Below, piece by piece: positions 1 through 10,375 of a stretch of DNA of 64,000 nt (positions are counted from its first letter, which is position 1; every line of letters begins with the position of its first letter). This DNA comes from Bacteroidota bacterium. GTDB lineage: Bacteria > Bacteroidota > Ignavibacteria > UBA10030 > UBA8401. The stretch is taken from assembly GCA_008933835.1 (NCBI GenBank), contig WBUG01000002.1, positions 126,929 to 190,928 of the forward strand, given 5' to 3'. The position numbers and the translations under genes were made by a program. The notes beneath the pieces are model-generated. The model searched no databases and was not told where the DNA came from. It worked only from the letters and a program-made list of their open reading frames with translations.

Positions 1-126
<126 letters not shown>

Positions 127-244
127 ACGTTCCCTTTACAATCGGCAAGGATGTGACGCTCGGTACTTGCCCTTCGACCGGAATTGGCGATATTTGAAGG
201 ACCGCGCCGGCGGTCGTCCCATTCACCAGCACAAACGAATCACC

Positions 245-1891
245 ATGAGAGACGATGTGAGGAGCATCCTTATGAAGAAACGGTTTTCCCTTCCGCTGAT
301 GGCGGTGGTGTTCCTGGCGGCGTTCGTCGGCGGCACGCAGGTGAACCATCTCATCTCCGGCGACAACATCTACGACCAGCTCCGCAAGTTCAGCGACGTG
401 CTCGGTTACGCCGAAAAGTTCTACGTCGAGGACGTGGACACGAAGAAACTGACCGAGGACGCCATCAACGGCATGCTGCAGGACCTCGATCCCCATTCCG
501 TCTACATCAAACCGTCGCAGATGCAGAGGGTGACGGAGGACTTTCAGGGGAAGTTCGAAGGCATCGGCGTCGAGTTCTCCATCGTCAACGACACCATCAC
601 CGTGGTGCAGCCCATCGGCGGCGGACCGAGCGCGTCGCTCGGCATCATGGCCAACGACAAGATCGTGAGGATCGACGGGAAGAGCTCCGTGGGGTTCAAC
701 AACGAACAGGTGATGAAGGGGCTCAAGGGCCCCAAAGGGACGAAGGTCGCGGTCTCCATTTTCCGCGCCGGACATGACGAACTGCTCGAGTACGAGATCA
801 TCCGCGACGTCATCCCGCTCTACAGCGTGGACGTGTCGCTGATGCTCGACGACAAGGTGGGGTACATCAACGTGACGAGGTTCGCCGAGACCACCGCCAA
901 GGAGATGACGGCGGCGCTCGAAAAATTGAAAGGTCAGGGGATGAAGCGTCTCATCCTCGATCTCCGGAGCAACCCCGGCGGCTTTCTGGACCAGGCCGTG
1001 AAGATGTCCGATCTCTTCCTGGACGGCAACACCGAAGGGGGGAAGCGGAAGGTCGTCTACACGAAGGGGCGCCGGCCCGAGTTCAACGAGGACCATTTCG
1101 CCTCCACCAACAGCGAGTTCGAGAAGCTGCCGCTCATCGTTCTCATCTCCAACAGTTCCGCCTCCGCCTCCGAGATCGTCTCCGGTGCGGTGCAGGACTG
1201 GGACCGCGGACTCATCGTCGGTGAGACGAGCTTCGGGAAAGGCCTGGTGCAGCGGCAGTTCCCGCTGTCGGACGGTTCGGCCCTCCGGCTCACCATCGCG
1301 CGGTACTACACCCCCAGCGGACGGCTCATCCAGCGCGCGTACGACGGCGGCAAGGAGAAGTACCAGATGGAGGCCTTCCAGCGCGACGAGGAGGAGGGGG
1401 AGAACATCGAGCATAAGGAGAGCAGCGCCGATACATCGCGGCCGAAGTTCAAGACCTCCAAGGGACGCGTCATCCTCGGCGGCGGCGGCATCACGCCCGA
1501 CTTCATCGTGAAGCCGGGCAATCTCACGAAGTATTCCGTCGCTCTGAGCCGGAAGAACATGTTCTTCGAGTTCGCCGCACGGTACCTCAACGCGAACCAG
1601 GAGCGGCTGAAGGCCGCGTACGGTTCGCTCGCGGAGTTCGACCGCTCCTTCACGGTCACCGACGCGATGCTCGCCGAGTTCACGTCGTTCGCGGACGGCA
1701 AGGGGGTCGCCGCCGTCGCGGAGGACATGACCAAGGACAAGGATTTCATCCAGACGCGGCTGAAGGCGTACATCGCCCGCAACTTCTGGGGGAACGAAGG
1801 CTGGTACCTGTCGCTGCTCGGCATCGATGCGCAATTGAAACGCGCGGTGTCGCTCTTCCCCGAAGCGGAGAAGATCGCCCGCCTGAACTGA
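245..1891 (+). CDS. S41 family C-terminal processing peptidase (CtpA/Prc-like)
   Basis: ORF 167..1891, probable ATG at 245; signal/TM segment, PDZ domain (GGGPSASLGIMANDKIVRIDG), catalytic NSSASASEIVSGAVQD...GKGLVQ. Confidence 0.93.
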   Translation: MRDDVRSILMKKRFSLPLMAVVFLAAFVGGTQVNHLISGDNIYDQLRKFSDVLGYAEKFYVEDVDTKKLTEDAINGMLQDLDPHSVYIKPSQMQRVTEDFQGKFEGIGVEFSIVNDTITVVQPIGGGPSASLGIMANDKIVRIDGKSSVGFNNEQVMKGLKGPKGTKVAVSIFRAGHDELLEYEIIRDVIPLYSVDVSLMLDDKVGYINVTRFAETTAKEMTAALEKLKGQGMKRLILDLRSNPGGFLDQAVKMSDLFLDGNTEGGKRKVVYTKGRRPEFNEDHFASTNSEFEKLPLIVLISNSSASASEIVSGAVQDWDRGLIVGETSFGKGLVQRQFPLSDGSALRLTIARYYTPSGRLIQRAYDGGKEKYQMEAFQRDEEEGENIEHKESSADTSRPKFKTSKGRVILGGGGITPDFIVKPGNLTKYSVALSRKNMFFEFAARYLNANQERLKAAYGSLAEFDRSFTVTDAMLAEFTSFADGKGVAAVAEDMTKDKDFIQTRLKAYIARNFWGNEGWYLSLLGIDAQLKRAVSLFPEAEKIARLN

Positions 1892-1897
1892 ACGGAT

Positions 1898-2764
1898 ATG
1901 CACATCACCTCCCCACTCCTTCGGCGCACCGCCGTTGCGGCGCTGCTGGCCGTCACCGCCATCCTGCTGTCGCCGGTACCGGCCGTGCGTCCGGCCGAAG
2001 CGGCCGAAGCGCTGCAGACGGTCTTCGCCCTGCCCGCGGGCGATGCGATGTTCGCCGTCGGCGAGGAACTGGTCTATAACGTCAGCTATTCCATCTTCGA
2101 CATCGGCAGCATCAAACTGCAGGTGCTCGATACCGGCAGCATCGGCGGGGTCCGCGTCTACAAGATGAAGACCTTCGCCGACTCGTTCAGCGGGCTGCCG
2201 TTCGTGGACCTCCACCTGGTCTTCTACTCCGAGATGAACGATGAGGCCTCGTCGCTCTTCTTCATCACGCACAACACCGCGAAGACCGACGTGAAGCCCT
2301 TCACCCGCTACCGGTTCGATTACCGGAAGATGTCCGTGCGCTACGACATCGGGACGGACCCCGGCGGGAAGGTCTCGGCCTCCGGCGATGTGGCCGTGGC
2401 CGCGCCGCAGCTCGACGGTCTGTCCCTCTTCTACTACGCGCGGAAGAACTTCCGCCAGAAGGCGAAGGTGACCGTGCCGGTGTTCGCCAACGAGAAGTCG
2501 CACACCACCTTCTTCAACTTCATGGACCAGGTGGGTTCCACCGAGATCGACGCCGTGACGTACCCGGTGGAGACGGTGGAGTTCGACGGGACGCTCGATT
2601 TCATCGGCGTGTTCGGACTCACCGGATACTTCCGCGGATTCTTCAGCAACGACGCCGCCGGCATCCCCATCGTCGCCAAGATGAAGGTCATCCTCGGCTC
2701 GGTGCACATCGAACTGACGAAGTGGTCGCGTCCGGGATGGACGCCGCCGAGGTACAAGGACTGA
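1898..2764 (+). CDS. DUF3108 domain-containing protein
   Basis: Signal peptide followed by FAVGEELVYNVSYSIFDIGSIKLQVLD, typical DUF3108 start. Confidence 0.8.
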   Translation: MHITSPLLRRTAVAALLAVTAILLSPVPAVRPAEAAEALQTVFALPAGDAMFAVGEELVYNVSYSIFDIGSIKLQVLDTGSIGGVRVYKMKTFADSFSGLPFVDLHLVFYSEMNDEASSLFFITHNTAKTDVKPFTRYRFDYRKMSVRYDIGTDPGGKVSASGDVAVAAPQLDGLSLFYYARKNFRQKAKVTVPVFANEKSHTTFFNFMDQVGSTEIDAVTYPVETVEFDGTLDFIGVFGLTGYFRGFFSNDAAGIPIVAKMKVILGSVHIELTKWSRPGWTPPRYKD

Positions 2765-3270
2765 TGCCGCTCCTTCCGTTCAAAGGGAAGCTGCCCGAAC
2801 TTCATCCCTCCGTGTTCGTGGCCGAGGGGGCGATGATCGTCGGCGACGTGACCATCGGGAAGGATTCGAGCGTGTGGTTCAACGCCGTGGTCCGCGGGGA
2901 CGTCCATTACATCCGCATCGGCGAACGGACCAACGTGCAGGACAACGCCGTCATCCACGTCACCAACCGCCGCTTCCCGACGGTCATCGGTTCGGATGTG
3001 ACCATCGGTCACAGTGCGGTCGTGCACGCTTGCACTATTAACGATTATTGCTTAATTGGTATGGGCGCCGTCGTGCTGGACGATGCAAAGGTCGGGCCGT
3101 ACGCCCTCGTGGCGGCCGGAGCGGTGGTACCGATGGGGATGACGGTCCCCGAGGGGGTCCTCGTCGCAGGGGTGCCAGCACGCGTCGTGCGGCCGCTGAC
3201 GGACGACGAGCGCGAGTATCTGCGGCGCTCCGCACAGAACTACGTCGGATACGTGGCCGAGTATCGGTAA
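2764..3270 (+). CDS. Gamma carbonic anhydrase family protein (left-handed beta-helix)
   Basis: MPLLPFKGKLPELHPSVFVAEGAMIVGDVTIGKDSSVWFNAVVRGDV...RTNVQDNAVIHVT...IGHSAVVHACTI. Confidence 0.92.
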   Translation: MPLLPFKGKLPELHPSVFVAEGAMIVGDVTIGKDSSVWFNAVVRGDVHYIRIGERTNVQDNAVIHVTNRRFPTVIGSDVTIGHSAVVHACTINDYCLIGMGAVVLDDAKVGPYALVAAGAVVPMGMTVPEGVLVAGVPARVVRPLTDDEREYLRRSAQNYVGYVAEYR

Positions 3271-3273
3271 TCC

Positions 3274-4188
3274 ATGGAAAGGTCGACGACGATGAAACTG
3301 AAGTTTTGGGGGGTACGGGGTTCCATTCCCACGCCGGGGAAGAGCACCGTCAAGTACGGCGGGAACACGCCGTCGCTGGAACTTCGCCTCGACAACGACG
3401 AGCTCATCATCCTCGACGCGGGCACCGGCATCCGCAATCTCGGCGACCATCTCATCGCCAAAGGGGAATCGCTCAACACCTCCATCCTCATCACGCATCC
3501 CCACTGGGACCACATCCAGGGTTTCCCCTTCTTCAAACCGGCGTTCATCTCGGGGAACGAGATCACCGTCATCGGCACGGACCGCGAGGAGATCGACCTG
3601 CAGCACATCATCGCGGACCAGATGAAGCGCATCTACTTCCCGGTGCAGCTGAACGAACTGAAGGCCAAGCTCCAGTTCCGGAGCATCGGCGAGGAGGAGT
3701 TCACCGTGCACGGCGCCACCGTACGCACCATCTACGTGAACCATCCCGGCTTCACGGTCGGCTACCGCATCGAACACAAGGGGAAGTCGCTCGTCTACAT
3801 CTCGGACAACGAACCGTTCGATCACGAATCCGCCTCCTCCCCCTCCAATTTCGAACCGTCCGTCATCAAGCGCTTCGCGGCGGTGAAGGGGGACGCCAAT
3901 ACCCGCATCGCCGAGTTCGCGAAGGGGGCCGATGTCTTCATCCACGACGCGACCTATACTCCGGAGGAGTACGTGGAGAAGGTGGGCTGGGGGCATTCCC
4001 ACTACCTGTTCACCCTTTCCCTCGCCCACCGGGCCGGCGTGAAGCACTGCGTCCTCTTCCATCACGAACCCAACCGGACGGACGAGCAGATCGACCGCAT
4101 CCTGGAGAAGTGCCGGAAGGAACTTCGGACACGGAACTACTCCTTCGAATGCACCGCCGCGTACGAGGGGCTGGAGATTTCCTGGTGA
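3274..4188 (+). CDS. MBL-fold metallohydrolase
   Basis: MKLKFWGVRGSIPTPG...ILDAGTGIRNLG...ITHPHWDHIQGFPFF. Confidence 0.9.
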   Translation: MERSTTMKLKFWGVRGSIPTPGKSTVKYGGNTPSLELRLDNDELIILDAGTGIRNLGDHLIAKGESLNTSILITHPHWDHIQGFPFFKPAFISGNEITVIGTDREEIDLQHIIADQMKRIYFPVQLNELKAKLQFRSIGEEEFTVHGATVRTIYVNHPGFTVGYRIEHKGKSLVYISDNEPFDHESASSPSNFEPSVIKRFAAVKGDANTRIAEFAKGADVFIHDATYTPEEYVEKVGWGHSHYLFTLSLAHRAGVKHCVLFHHEPNRTDEQIDRILEKCRKELRTRNYSFECTAAYEGLEISW

Positions 4189-4200
4189 TGAAGAGTTCGC

Positions 4201-4230
4201 TTGACTTCAAGGGCAACCTCTCTCTATATT
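4201..4230 (+). promoter_or_regulatory. Putative sigma70 promoter TTGACT-18 bp-TATATT
   Basis: -35 at 4201-4206, -10 at 4225-4230, intergenic. Confidence 0.5.
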
Positions 4231-4236
4231 AAGGAA

Positions 4237-4327
4237 GAAAAAGTGCACAATAGATGCTCATTTGACCGGAAAACAGCACATAGGACGTGAGACTTCAAAC
4301 CCCGAGCAGGACTAGCGGGGTTTTTCT
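4237..4327 (+). ncRNA. Candidate ~90-nt small RNA or attenuated leader
   Basis: Bounded by the promoter at 4201-4230 and an intrinsic terminator at 4297-4325; no convincing ORF inside. Confidence 0.35.
4297..4325 (+). terminator. Rho-independent terminator
   Basis: AAACCCCG-agcaggactag-CGGGGTTTTT, 8-bp stem followed by T run. Confidence 0.75.
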
Positions 4328-4333
4328 GTTTGG

Positions 4334-4822
4334 ATGATGGAGACCAGCAATCGTATGAACTCGACCTTCACGGCAAAGGATATCCGCTCGATCGGCAGTG
4401 TGCTGGGAGTGCAGGGCAAGTGGAAGGGGAACAACTACCGCTTCGAGTTTGCGAACACGGGCGACCGCCGGCAGATGGCGCTGGAGATCTATCCCGACAT
4501 CCTCATCGGGAAGAAGAAGGGCCATCTGGTGTCGGCCTACACCCACAACACCCATTTCCAGCTTCACTTCTGTGACGGGTACGTGGTGAGCACCGATGTC
4601 GGCGAAGTGACCTTCGTTTCCCGTTCCAAAGGGAAGGTCTCCGCCATCGTCACCGAACGGGAGGGTGGCTGCACGTTCTACGCGAACGTCGATGAGCGCA
4701 TCCTGTCCGGCGATTTCCGTATGCTGGCCGTGGACGTGATGCTCGCCGGTATCGCCCTCTCGCTCACCGGGGCGGCCGCTCCGGCGCCGAAGAAGAAGAA
4801 GAAAAGCCCGCGGAAACGATGA
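4334..4822 (+). CDS. Hypothetical protein, basic C-terminus
   Basis: 162-aa ORF in operon with ybeY (stop/start overlap at 4819-4822); no family recognised. Confidence 0.7.
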   Translation: MMETSNRMNSTFTAKDIRSIGSVLGVQGKWKGNNYRFEFANTGDRRQMALEIYPDILIGKKKGHLVSAYTHNTHFQLHFCDGYVVSTDVGEVTFVSRSKGKVSAIVTEREGGCTFYANVDERILSGDFRMLAVDVMLAGIALSLTGAAAPAPKKKKKSPRKR

Positions 4823-5250
4823 TCACCGCCGCCGTCATCCGCGAGCGCCCCGGCATGCGGATGCCCGAACGGGAGGTACGCCGCATCGCCGCGCTGGTAT
4901 GCCGGCGCGAGCGGGTCCGCACCGCCTCGTTCTCCATCGTCCTCACCGGGGACCGCACCATCGCCCGGCTGCACCGGAAGCACTTCGGCGACCCTACGGT
5001 CACCGACGTCATCACCTTCCCGCTGGACGCCGGACGGAACGAAGCGGAGATCTACATCGATGTGGACCAGGCCCGCCGTCAGGCGGCGCGCTACGGCGTG
5101 ACGCTGCGCGGCGAGCTGACGCGCCTCATCGTGCACGGCATGCTGCACACGCTGGGGTACGACGACCGGACGCCGGCGAAACGGACAGCGATGTTCGCGG
5201 TGCAGGAGCGGTACGTCCGCGACCTGGCACCGGCACCACGAAAGGGATGA
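4819..5250 (+). CDS. ybeY: Endoribonuclease YbeY
   Basis: TDVITFPL and metal-binding HGMLHTLGYDDRT motifs. Confidence 0.92.
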   Translation: MITAAVIRERPGMRMPEREVRRIAALVCRRERVRTASFSIVLTGDRTIARLHRKHFGDPTVTDVITFPLDAGRNEAEIYIDVDQARRQAARYGVTLRGELTRLIVHGMLHTLGYDDRTPAKRTAMFAVQERYVRDLAPAPRKG

Positions 5251-5259
5251 CGGGACGAC

Positions 5260-5718
5260 ATGCACGAAAAGATCGTTGAGATCCTCATATACCTCATCGG
5301 CGAGCTTCGGAAGAACACGCCGCTGAACGACATCGACCTTTCCGTCCTGTCGCAGCGCGGCTTTTCGACCACCGAGATCAGCACCGCCTTCAACTGGCTC
5401 TTCGAGAAGATCTCCCACGGCGACGCCATCGTCACCGAGACCGGAACGGCCTCCCCGTCGTCGCACCGGGTGCTCCACGAAGCGGAGCGGATGGTCATCT
5501 CAGCGGAGGCGCACGGATACCTCATCCAGCTCCGCGAACTCGGGCTCATCAGCGACATGGACATCGAGGTCATCATCGACCGCGTGATGATGGGAGGCTT
5601 CATGGCCGTGGACCTCGACGAGGTGCGCGCCCAGGTCGCCTCGCTCCTCGCCGAGAACCACGATGCGCCCGGCGGAGGGCACCGCACCATGCTCAACGGA
5701 AACGACACCATCAACTAG
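5260..5718 (+). CDS. smg: DUF494/Smg family protein
   Basis: MHEKIVEILIYLIGELRKN...LGLISDMDIEVIIDRVM, typical Smg. Confidence 0.85.
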   Translation: MHEKIVEILIYLIGELRKNTPLNDIDLSVLSQRGFSTTEISTAFNWLFEKISHGDAIVTETGTASPSSHRVLHEAERMVISAEAHGYLIQLRELGLISDMDIEVIIDRVMMGGFMAVDLDEVRAQVASLLAENHDAPGGGHRTMLNGNDTIN

Positions 5719-5739
5719 ACCAGGAACACGCAGGACCGA

Positions 5740-8010
5740 ATGGGAAAATCGCTCATCATCGTCGAGTCACCGTCGAAGGCCAAGACCATCAACAAGTACC
5801 TCGGAAAGGAGTACGTCGTCGAAGCGTCCGTGGGCCACATCAAGAACCTCCCGAAGAGCAAGCTGGGGGTGGATGTGGAGAACCGCTACGCGGCGACCTT
5901 CGAGACCATCGCCGGCAAGGAGGAGGTGGTGGCCAAACTTCGCTCCATCGCGTCCAACGCCAAGACCGTCTTCGTCGCCACCGACCCCGACCGTGAAGGG
6001 GAGGCCATCGCGTACGACATCGCGGAGGAGCTCGAGCAGGAGAACCCGAACATCTTCCGGGTCCTCTTCCACGAGATCACTCCCACCGGCATCCAGGAAG
6101 GGATGAGCCAGCCTCGCAAGATCGACCGCAACCTGGTCGAATCGCAGCGCGCCCGGCGCGCCATGGACCGGCTCGTGGGGTACAAGGTGAGCCCGTTCCT
6201 CTGGAAGACCGTCTACTACGGCCTCTCCGCCGGCCGCGTGCAGTCTGTGGCGCTCCGTCTCATCTGCGAGCGCGAGGAGGAGATCAAGGCGTTCACGCCT
6301 GAGGAGTACTGGTCCATCACCGGCGAGTTCAAGACGGCCGCGTCCGAGCCCTTCTTCGCGAAGCTGGCGAAGATCTCCGGGAAGGAACCGAAGGTCGGCA
6401 ACGAAGAACGCTCCGCGGAGGTCGTCGCCGACATCCGGCGGCAGTCGTACGCCATCGCGGACCTGCAGAAGAAGACGGTGAAGCGGAATCCGAACCCGCC
6501 GTTCATCACGAGCACGCTGCAGCAGGAGGCCGCGAGCCGCCTGCGGCTCTCCGCAAAACGGACGATGATGCTGGCGCAGCGGCTGTACGAGGGAGTGGAC
6601 CTCGGCGACGACGGCACCGTCGGTCTCATCACGTACATGAGGACCGACTCCACGCGGCTGAGCGAGGAGGCCACCGCCGCCGCCCGCGAACACATCTATT
6701 CGAACTACGGTGCGGAGTACCTTCCCAAGGAGCCGCGCGTCTATAAGAAAGGGAAGGCGTCGCAGGACGCGCACGAAGCCATCCGTCCGACCTCCATCAA
6801 GTTCAGCCCCAAGTACGTCAAGAAGCATCTCGAGAAGGAGATGTACGCGCTCTACACCCTCATCTGGAACCGGTTCATCGCGTCGCAGATGGCGAGCGCG
6901 ACGTTCGAGCAGGTGTCGGTGGACATCGCCGGCGGTCCGTACCTCTTCCGTGCCACCGGGTCCGTGCCGGTCTTCCGCGGATTCCTGCAGGTGTACGACG
7001 ACATCCTGGAGGAGCAGGGCATCGAGGACGACGATCCGACCTCGAAGATCCCCGCGAACCTGAACGCGGGCGACCGGACCGACCTGACGAACGTCCTTCC
7101 CCGCCAGCACTTCACGAAGCCCCCCGCGCGGTTCACCGAAGCGAGCCTCGTGAAGAAGCTCGAGGAGCTCGGCATCGGCCGTCCCAGCACCTACGCGCAG
7201 ATCGTCTCGACCATCCTGGACCGCAAGTACGTCGACCAGCAGGACCGCAAGCTCGTGGCGACGGCGCTCGGCATGACGGTGACGGGCATCCTCAAGCAGT
7301 CCTTCCCCGACGTGGTGAACTTCCGTTTCACCGCGCAGATGGAGGACGAGCTCGAGACCATCGCCAGCGGCGAGAACACGTACGTGCAGGTGCTGGACGA
7401 TTTCTACCGTCCCTTCAGCCATTCCCTGGAGCACCTGAACGAGCAGGCGGGGAAGATCAAGAAATCGCTGCAGCAGGACGCGGGCGAAGCGTGCGACCTG
7501 TGCGGCAAACCGATGATCATCAAGTGGGGACGCTACGGCCAGTTCAAGGCGTGCTCCGGCTATCCGACGTGCAAGAACCGCAAACCGCTGCACGACGAGT
7601 CCGCGAAGTACTCGCACATGGCCGGCATCGTCTGCAAGGTGTGCGGCGGCGAGATGAAGGTGAAGGGGGGACCGTTCGGCGCCTTCCTCGGCTGCTCCAA
7701 CTATCCGAAGTGCACCAACACGCAGCCCATCACCACCGGCGTGAAGTGCCCGAAGTGCAAGGACGGCGACATCATCGAGAGCAAGACGCGGCGCAAGCGG
7801 GTCTTCTACCGCTGCTCCAACGCCTCCGGCGACAATAAGACCTGCGACTTCATCTCCTGGGAGATGCCGGTGATGCAGGAATGCAAGAACTGCCGGAACA
7901 ACTATCTCCTCAAGAAATCCTCCAAACGGAAGGGGGACTTCCTCCTCTGTCCGAACTGCAAGGAGGAATACTATCTGGACGAGCAGGAAGCCCGCGCGCT
8001 CGCCCTCTAG
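5740..8010 (+). CDS. topA: DNA topoisomerase I (type IA)
   Basis: MGKSLIIVESPSKAKTINKYLG, DPDREGEAIAYD, TYMRTDS; C-terminal Cys4 zinc ribbons. Confidence 0.97.
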   Translation: MGKSLIIVESPSKAKTINKYLGKEYVVEASVGHIKNLPKSKLGVDVENRYAATFETIAGKEEVVAKLRSIASNAKTVFVATDPDREGEAIAYDIAEELEQENPNIFRVLFHEITPTGIQEGMSQPRKIDRNLVESQRARRAMDRLVGYKVSPFLWKTVYYGLSAGRVQSVALRLICEREEEIKAFTPEEYWSITGEFKTAASEPFFAKLAKISGKEPKVGNEERSAEVVADIRRQSYAIADLQKKTVKRNPNPPFITSTLQQEAASRLRLSAKRTMMLAQRLYEGVDLGDDGTVGLITYMRTDSTRLSEEATAAAREHIYSNYGAEYLPKEPRVYKKGKASQDAHEAIRPTSIKFSPKYVKKHLEKEMYALYTLIWNRFIASQMASATFEQVSVDIAGGPYLFRATGSVPVFRGFLQVYDDILEEQGIEDDDPTSKIPANLNAGDRTDLTNVLPRQHFTKPPARFTEASLVKKLEELGIGRPSTYAQIVSTILDRKYVDQQDRKLVATALGMTVTGILKQSFPDVVNFRFTAQMEDELETIASGENTYVQVLDDFYRPFSHSLEHLNEQAGKIKKSLQQDAGEACDLCGKPMIIKWGRYGQFKACSGYPTCKNRKPLHDESAKYSHMAGIVCKVCGGEMKVKGGPFGAFLGCSNYPKCTNTQPITTGVKCPKCKDGDIIESKTRRKRVFYRCSNASGDNKTCDFISWEMPVMQECKNCRNNYLLKKSSKRKGDFLLCPNCKEEYYLDEQEARALAL

Positions 8011-8925
8011 GTGGGAGTGATGGAAGAACTGGTCCGTGCATATCTCTCGTACCTCGAACGCGAGAGGAACTATTCTCCGCACACCGTCACGTCGTACCGG
8101 AACGACCTGGACCAGTACGCCGGCTTCCTCCGCAACGAGTTCCCCGCACTGCTGACGGACCACGCGGCCGTCACCTCCACCGCCGTCCGCGGATTCATGG
8201 GCGTACTGCTTGAGAACGGCGTCTCGCGCAAGAGCGTCGTCCGCAAGCTCTCCACGCTCCGGTCCTTCTATAAGTATCTCGCCCGCCGCGGCGCCGTCCC
8301 GGCCAATCCGGCCGCCTCTGTCGTCACGCCGAAGGTGGAGAAGAGCCTTCCGAACTTCGTGGACCCGCGCTCGATGGAACGCATCCTCACGCTGCCGGAC
8401 ACCGGCACATTCTCCGGCAGCCGCGATGCCGCCATGCTGGAACTCTTCTACGGCAGCGGACTCCGGCTCTCCGAACTCCTCACGCTCACCCCCGCCTCGT
8501 TCGACGCCGGCGGCGGAACGGTGAAAGTGACCGGCAAGGGGAACAAGCAGCGCATCGTTCCGGTCACGCGCCGCTGCGTGCAGGCGATGGAACGGTATTT
8601 ACGGCACCGCAGTGCCATCGCCGCCGAAACTGGTTCGGACTCGCCGCGCATCTTCCTCACCGAAAAGGGAACGGCGATGTATCCGCAGCGGGTCTACGCC
8701 ATCGTCCGCCGGTACCTGCGCGAAGGTTCCGACGTGCGGCAGCAGAGTCCCCACGTGCTGCGGCATTCGTTCGCCACACACCTGCTCGACAACGGAGCGG
8801 ACATCCTGGCGGTGAAGGAACTGCTCGGCCACGAAAGCCTCTCCACCACCCAGGTGTACACCCATGTCACGGTGGACCGTCTGAAGAAGGTCTACCGGAA
8901 CGCACACCCAAAAGCCACACGATGA
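8011..8925 (+). CDS. Tyrosine recombinase XerC/XerD family
   Basis: GTG start; catalytic GSGLRLSEL, TGKGNKQRIVPV, LRHSFATHLLDNGAD, LGHESLSTTQVYTHV. Confidence 0.93.
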   Translation: MGVMEELVRAYLSYLERERNYSPHTVTSYRNDLDQYAGFLRNEFPALLTDHAAVTSTAVRGFMGVLLENGVSRKSVVRKLSTLRSFYKYLARRGAVPANPAASVVTPKVEKSLPNFVDPRSMERILTLPDTGTFSGSRDAAMLELFYGSGLRLSELLTLTPASFDAGGGTVKVTGKGNKQRIVPVTRRCVQAMERYLRHRSAIAAETGSDSPRIFLTEKGTAMYPQRVYAIVRRYLREGSDVRQQSPHVLRHSFATHLLDNGADILAVKELLGHESLSTTQVYTHVTVDRLKKVYRNAHPKATR

Positions 8926-8937
8926 AAGGAGACCGCC

Positions 8938-9270
8938 ATGGACATCAACATCACGGCACGTCATTTCAAGGCTCATGAGACGCTGCGGGGGTATGCGGAG
9001 GACGCCGTCGCGAAGCTGGAGAAGTACCACCGCGGCATCGCGAACGCGGACCTGGTGCTCAGCTACGAGAAGGCGGTGAACAGCGTGAAGATCGCCGAGA
9101 TCCACGTCACCGTCGGCGGCACGGTGCTCACCTCCGTGGCGAAGACCGACGCGTTCGAGAAGTCCATCGACACGGTGGTGGAGAAGGTGACGACCCGTCT
9201 CACGAAGTTCAAGGCGAAACAGCGCGAAAAGAAGAAGGCGGTCATCCGCCGCACCCGGTCCAAAGTCTGA
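8938..9270 (+). CDS. hpf: Ribosome hibernation-promoting factor
   Basis: MDINITARHFKAHETLRGYAEDAVAKLEKYH...; HPF/YfiA family. Confidence 0.9.
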   Translation: MDINITARHFKAHETLRGYAEDAVAKLEKYHRGIANADLVLSYEKAVNSVKIAEIHVTVGGTVLTSVAKTDAFEKSIDTVVEKVTTRLTKFKAKQREKKKAVIRRTRSKV

Positions 9271-9281
9271 CAGGAGAATCC

Positions 9282-10292
9282 ATGGCCATCACCATCGGCA
9301 AGGAGCACCATAAGCAGAACATCACGGTCGAGTACCTGTACGAGACCAACAAGAAACGGGTGCGCCTGGAGGTGCTCAGCGCGGCCGGGATGGAGAACAA
9401 GATCCAGGACAAGAACCTCCATCGTCCCGGCCTCGCCATCGCGGGATACACGGACCTGTTCACCTACAACCGTGTCCAGGTGTTCGGCAACACCGAGATC
9501 CGGTACCTGCAGAGCCTGCCGCTGGAGAAACGGGTGGAATCCTTCAACACCCTCTTCCGTTTCGCGCTGCCGTGCATCGTCATCACCAACGGCAACACCA
9601 TCGATCCCGAGCTCCTCGAGATCGCCGCTCGGCACACGGTGCCGGTGTTCCGTTCCCCGCTGGAGACGACCAAGGCGGCCTACTTCCTCAGCGATTTCCT
9701 GGACGACCAGTTCTCGCCGCAGACCACCATCCACGGCTCCTTCGTGGACGTGTACGGCCTCGGTCTGTTGTTCGTCGGGCGGTCGGGCATCGGGAAGAGC
9801 GAGGTCGCGCTGGACCTGGTCGAACGGGGCCACCGGCTCGTGTCGGACGACATCGTCACCGTCACACGGAAGGGGGAGGGGATCCTCATCGGCACCGGCA
9901 CCGACCTCGTCAAGCACTTCATGGAGATCCGCGGACTGGGCCTCATCGATGTCCAGAGCATCTTCGGCATCCGTTCCATCCGGTTCCAGAAGCGCATCGA
10001 AGTGGTGGTGGAACTGCTCGAATGGCAGCCGACGGGGGATTTCACCCGGACCGGGCTGGACAACGACACCATCAACATCCTGGACGTCGAGATCCCCCAC
10101 ATCAAGCTCCCCATCTTTCCCGGAAAGAACGTCACCGTCATCGCGGAGGTCATCGCCCTCAATTACCTGCTCAAACATTACGGGTATGACGCCGCCGAAG
10201 AGTTCTCCCGGAAGCTCGAAAAGGTGATCGCGCACAAGACCAAGGGGAAGGCGAAGCGGAATATCGACTATTTTGAGCATGATTTTGAATGA
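9282..10292 (+). CDS. hprK: HPr kinase/phosphorylase
   Basis: Walker A GRSGIGKSEVALDLVERGHRLVSDD and EIRGLGLIDVQSIFG signature. Confidence 0.94.
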   Translation: MAITIGKEHHKQNITVEYLYETNKKRVRLEVLSAAGMENKIQDKNLHRPGLAIAGYTDLFTYNRVQVFGNTEIRYLQSLPLEKRVESFNTLFRFALPCIVITNGNTIDPELLEIAARHTVPVFRSPLETTKAAYFLSDFLDDQFSPQTTIHGSFVDVYGLGLLFVGRSGIGKSEVALDLVERGHRLVSDDIVTVTRKGEGILIGTGTDLVKHFMEIRGLGLIDVQSIFGIRSIRFQKRIEVVVELLEWQPTGDFTRTGLDNDTINILDVEIPHIKLPIFPGKNVTVIAEVIALNYLLKHYGYDAAEEFSRKLEKVIAHKTKGKAKRNIDYFEHDFE

Positions 10293-10317
10293 ACCGGATA
10301 TGTCTGAGAACGGATTC

Positions 10318-10346
10318 TTGACATCACATTAGTTTTTTCATATTTT
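10318..10346 (+). promoter_or_regulatory. Putative sigma70 promoter TTGACA-17 bp-TATTTT
   Basis: -35 10318-10323, -10 10341-10346, just upstream of M23 gene. Confidence 0.6.
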
Positions 10347-10375
10347 CACGATACATTTGTCAATTCTGCGAGGTC

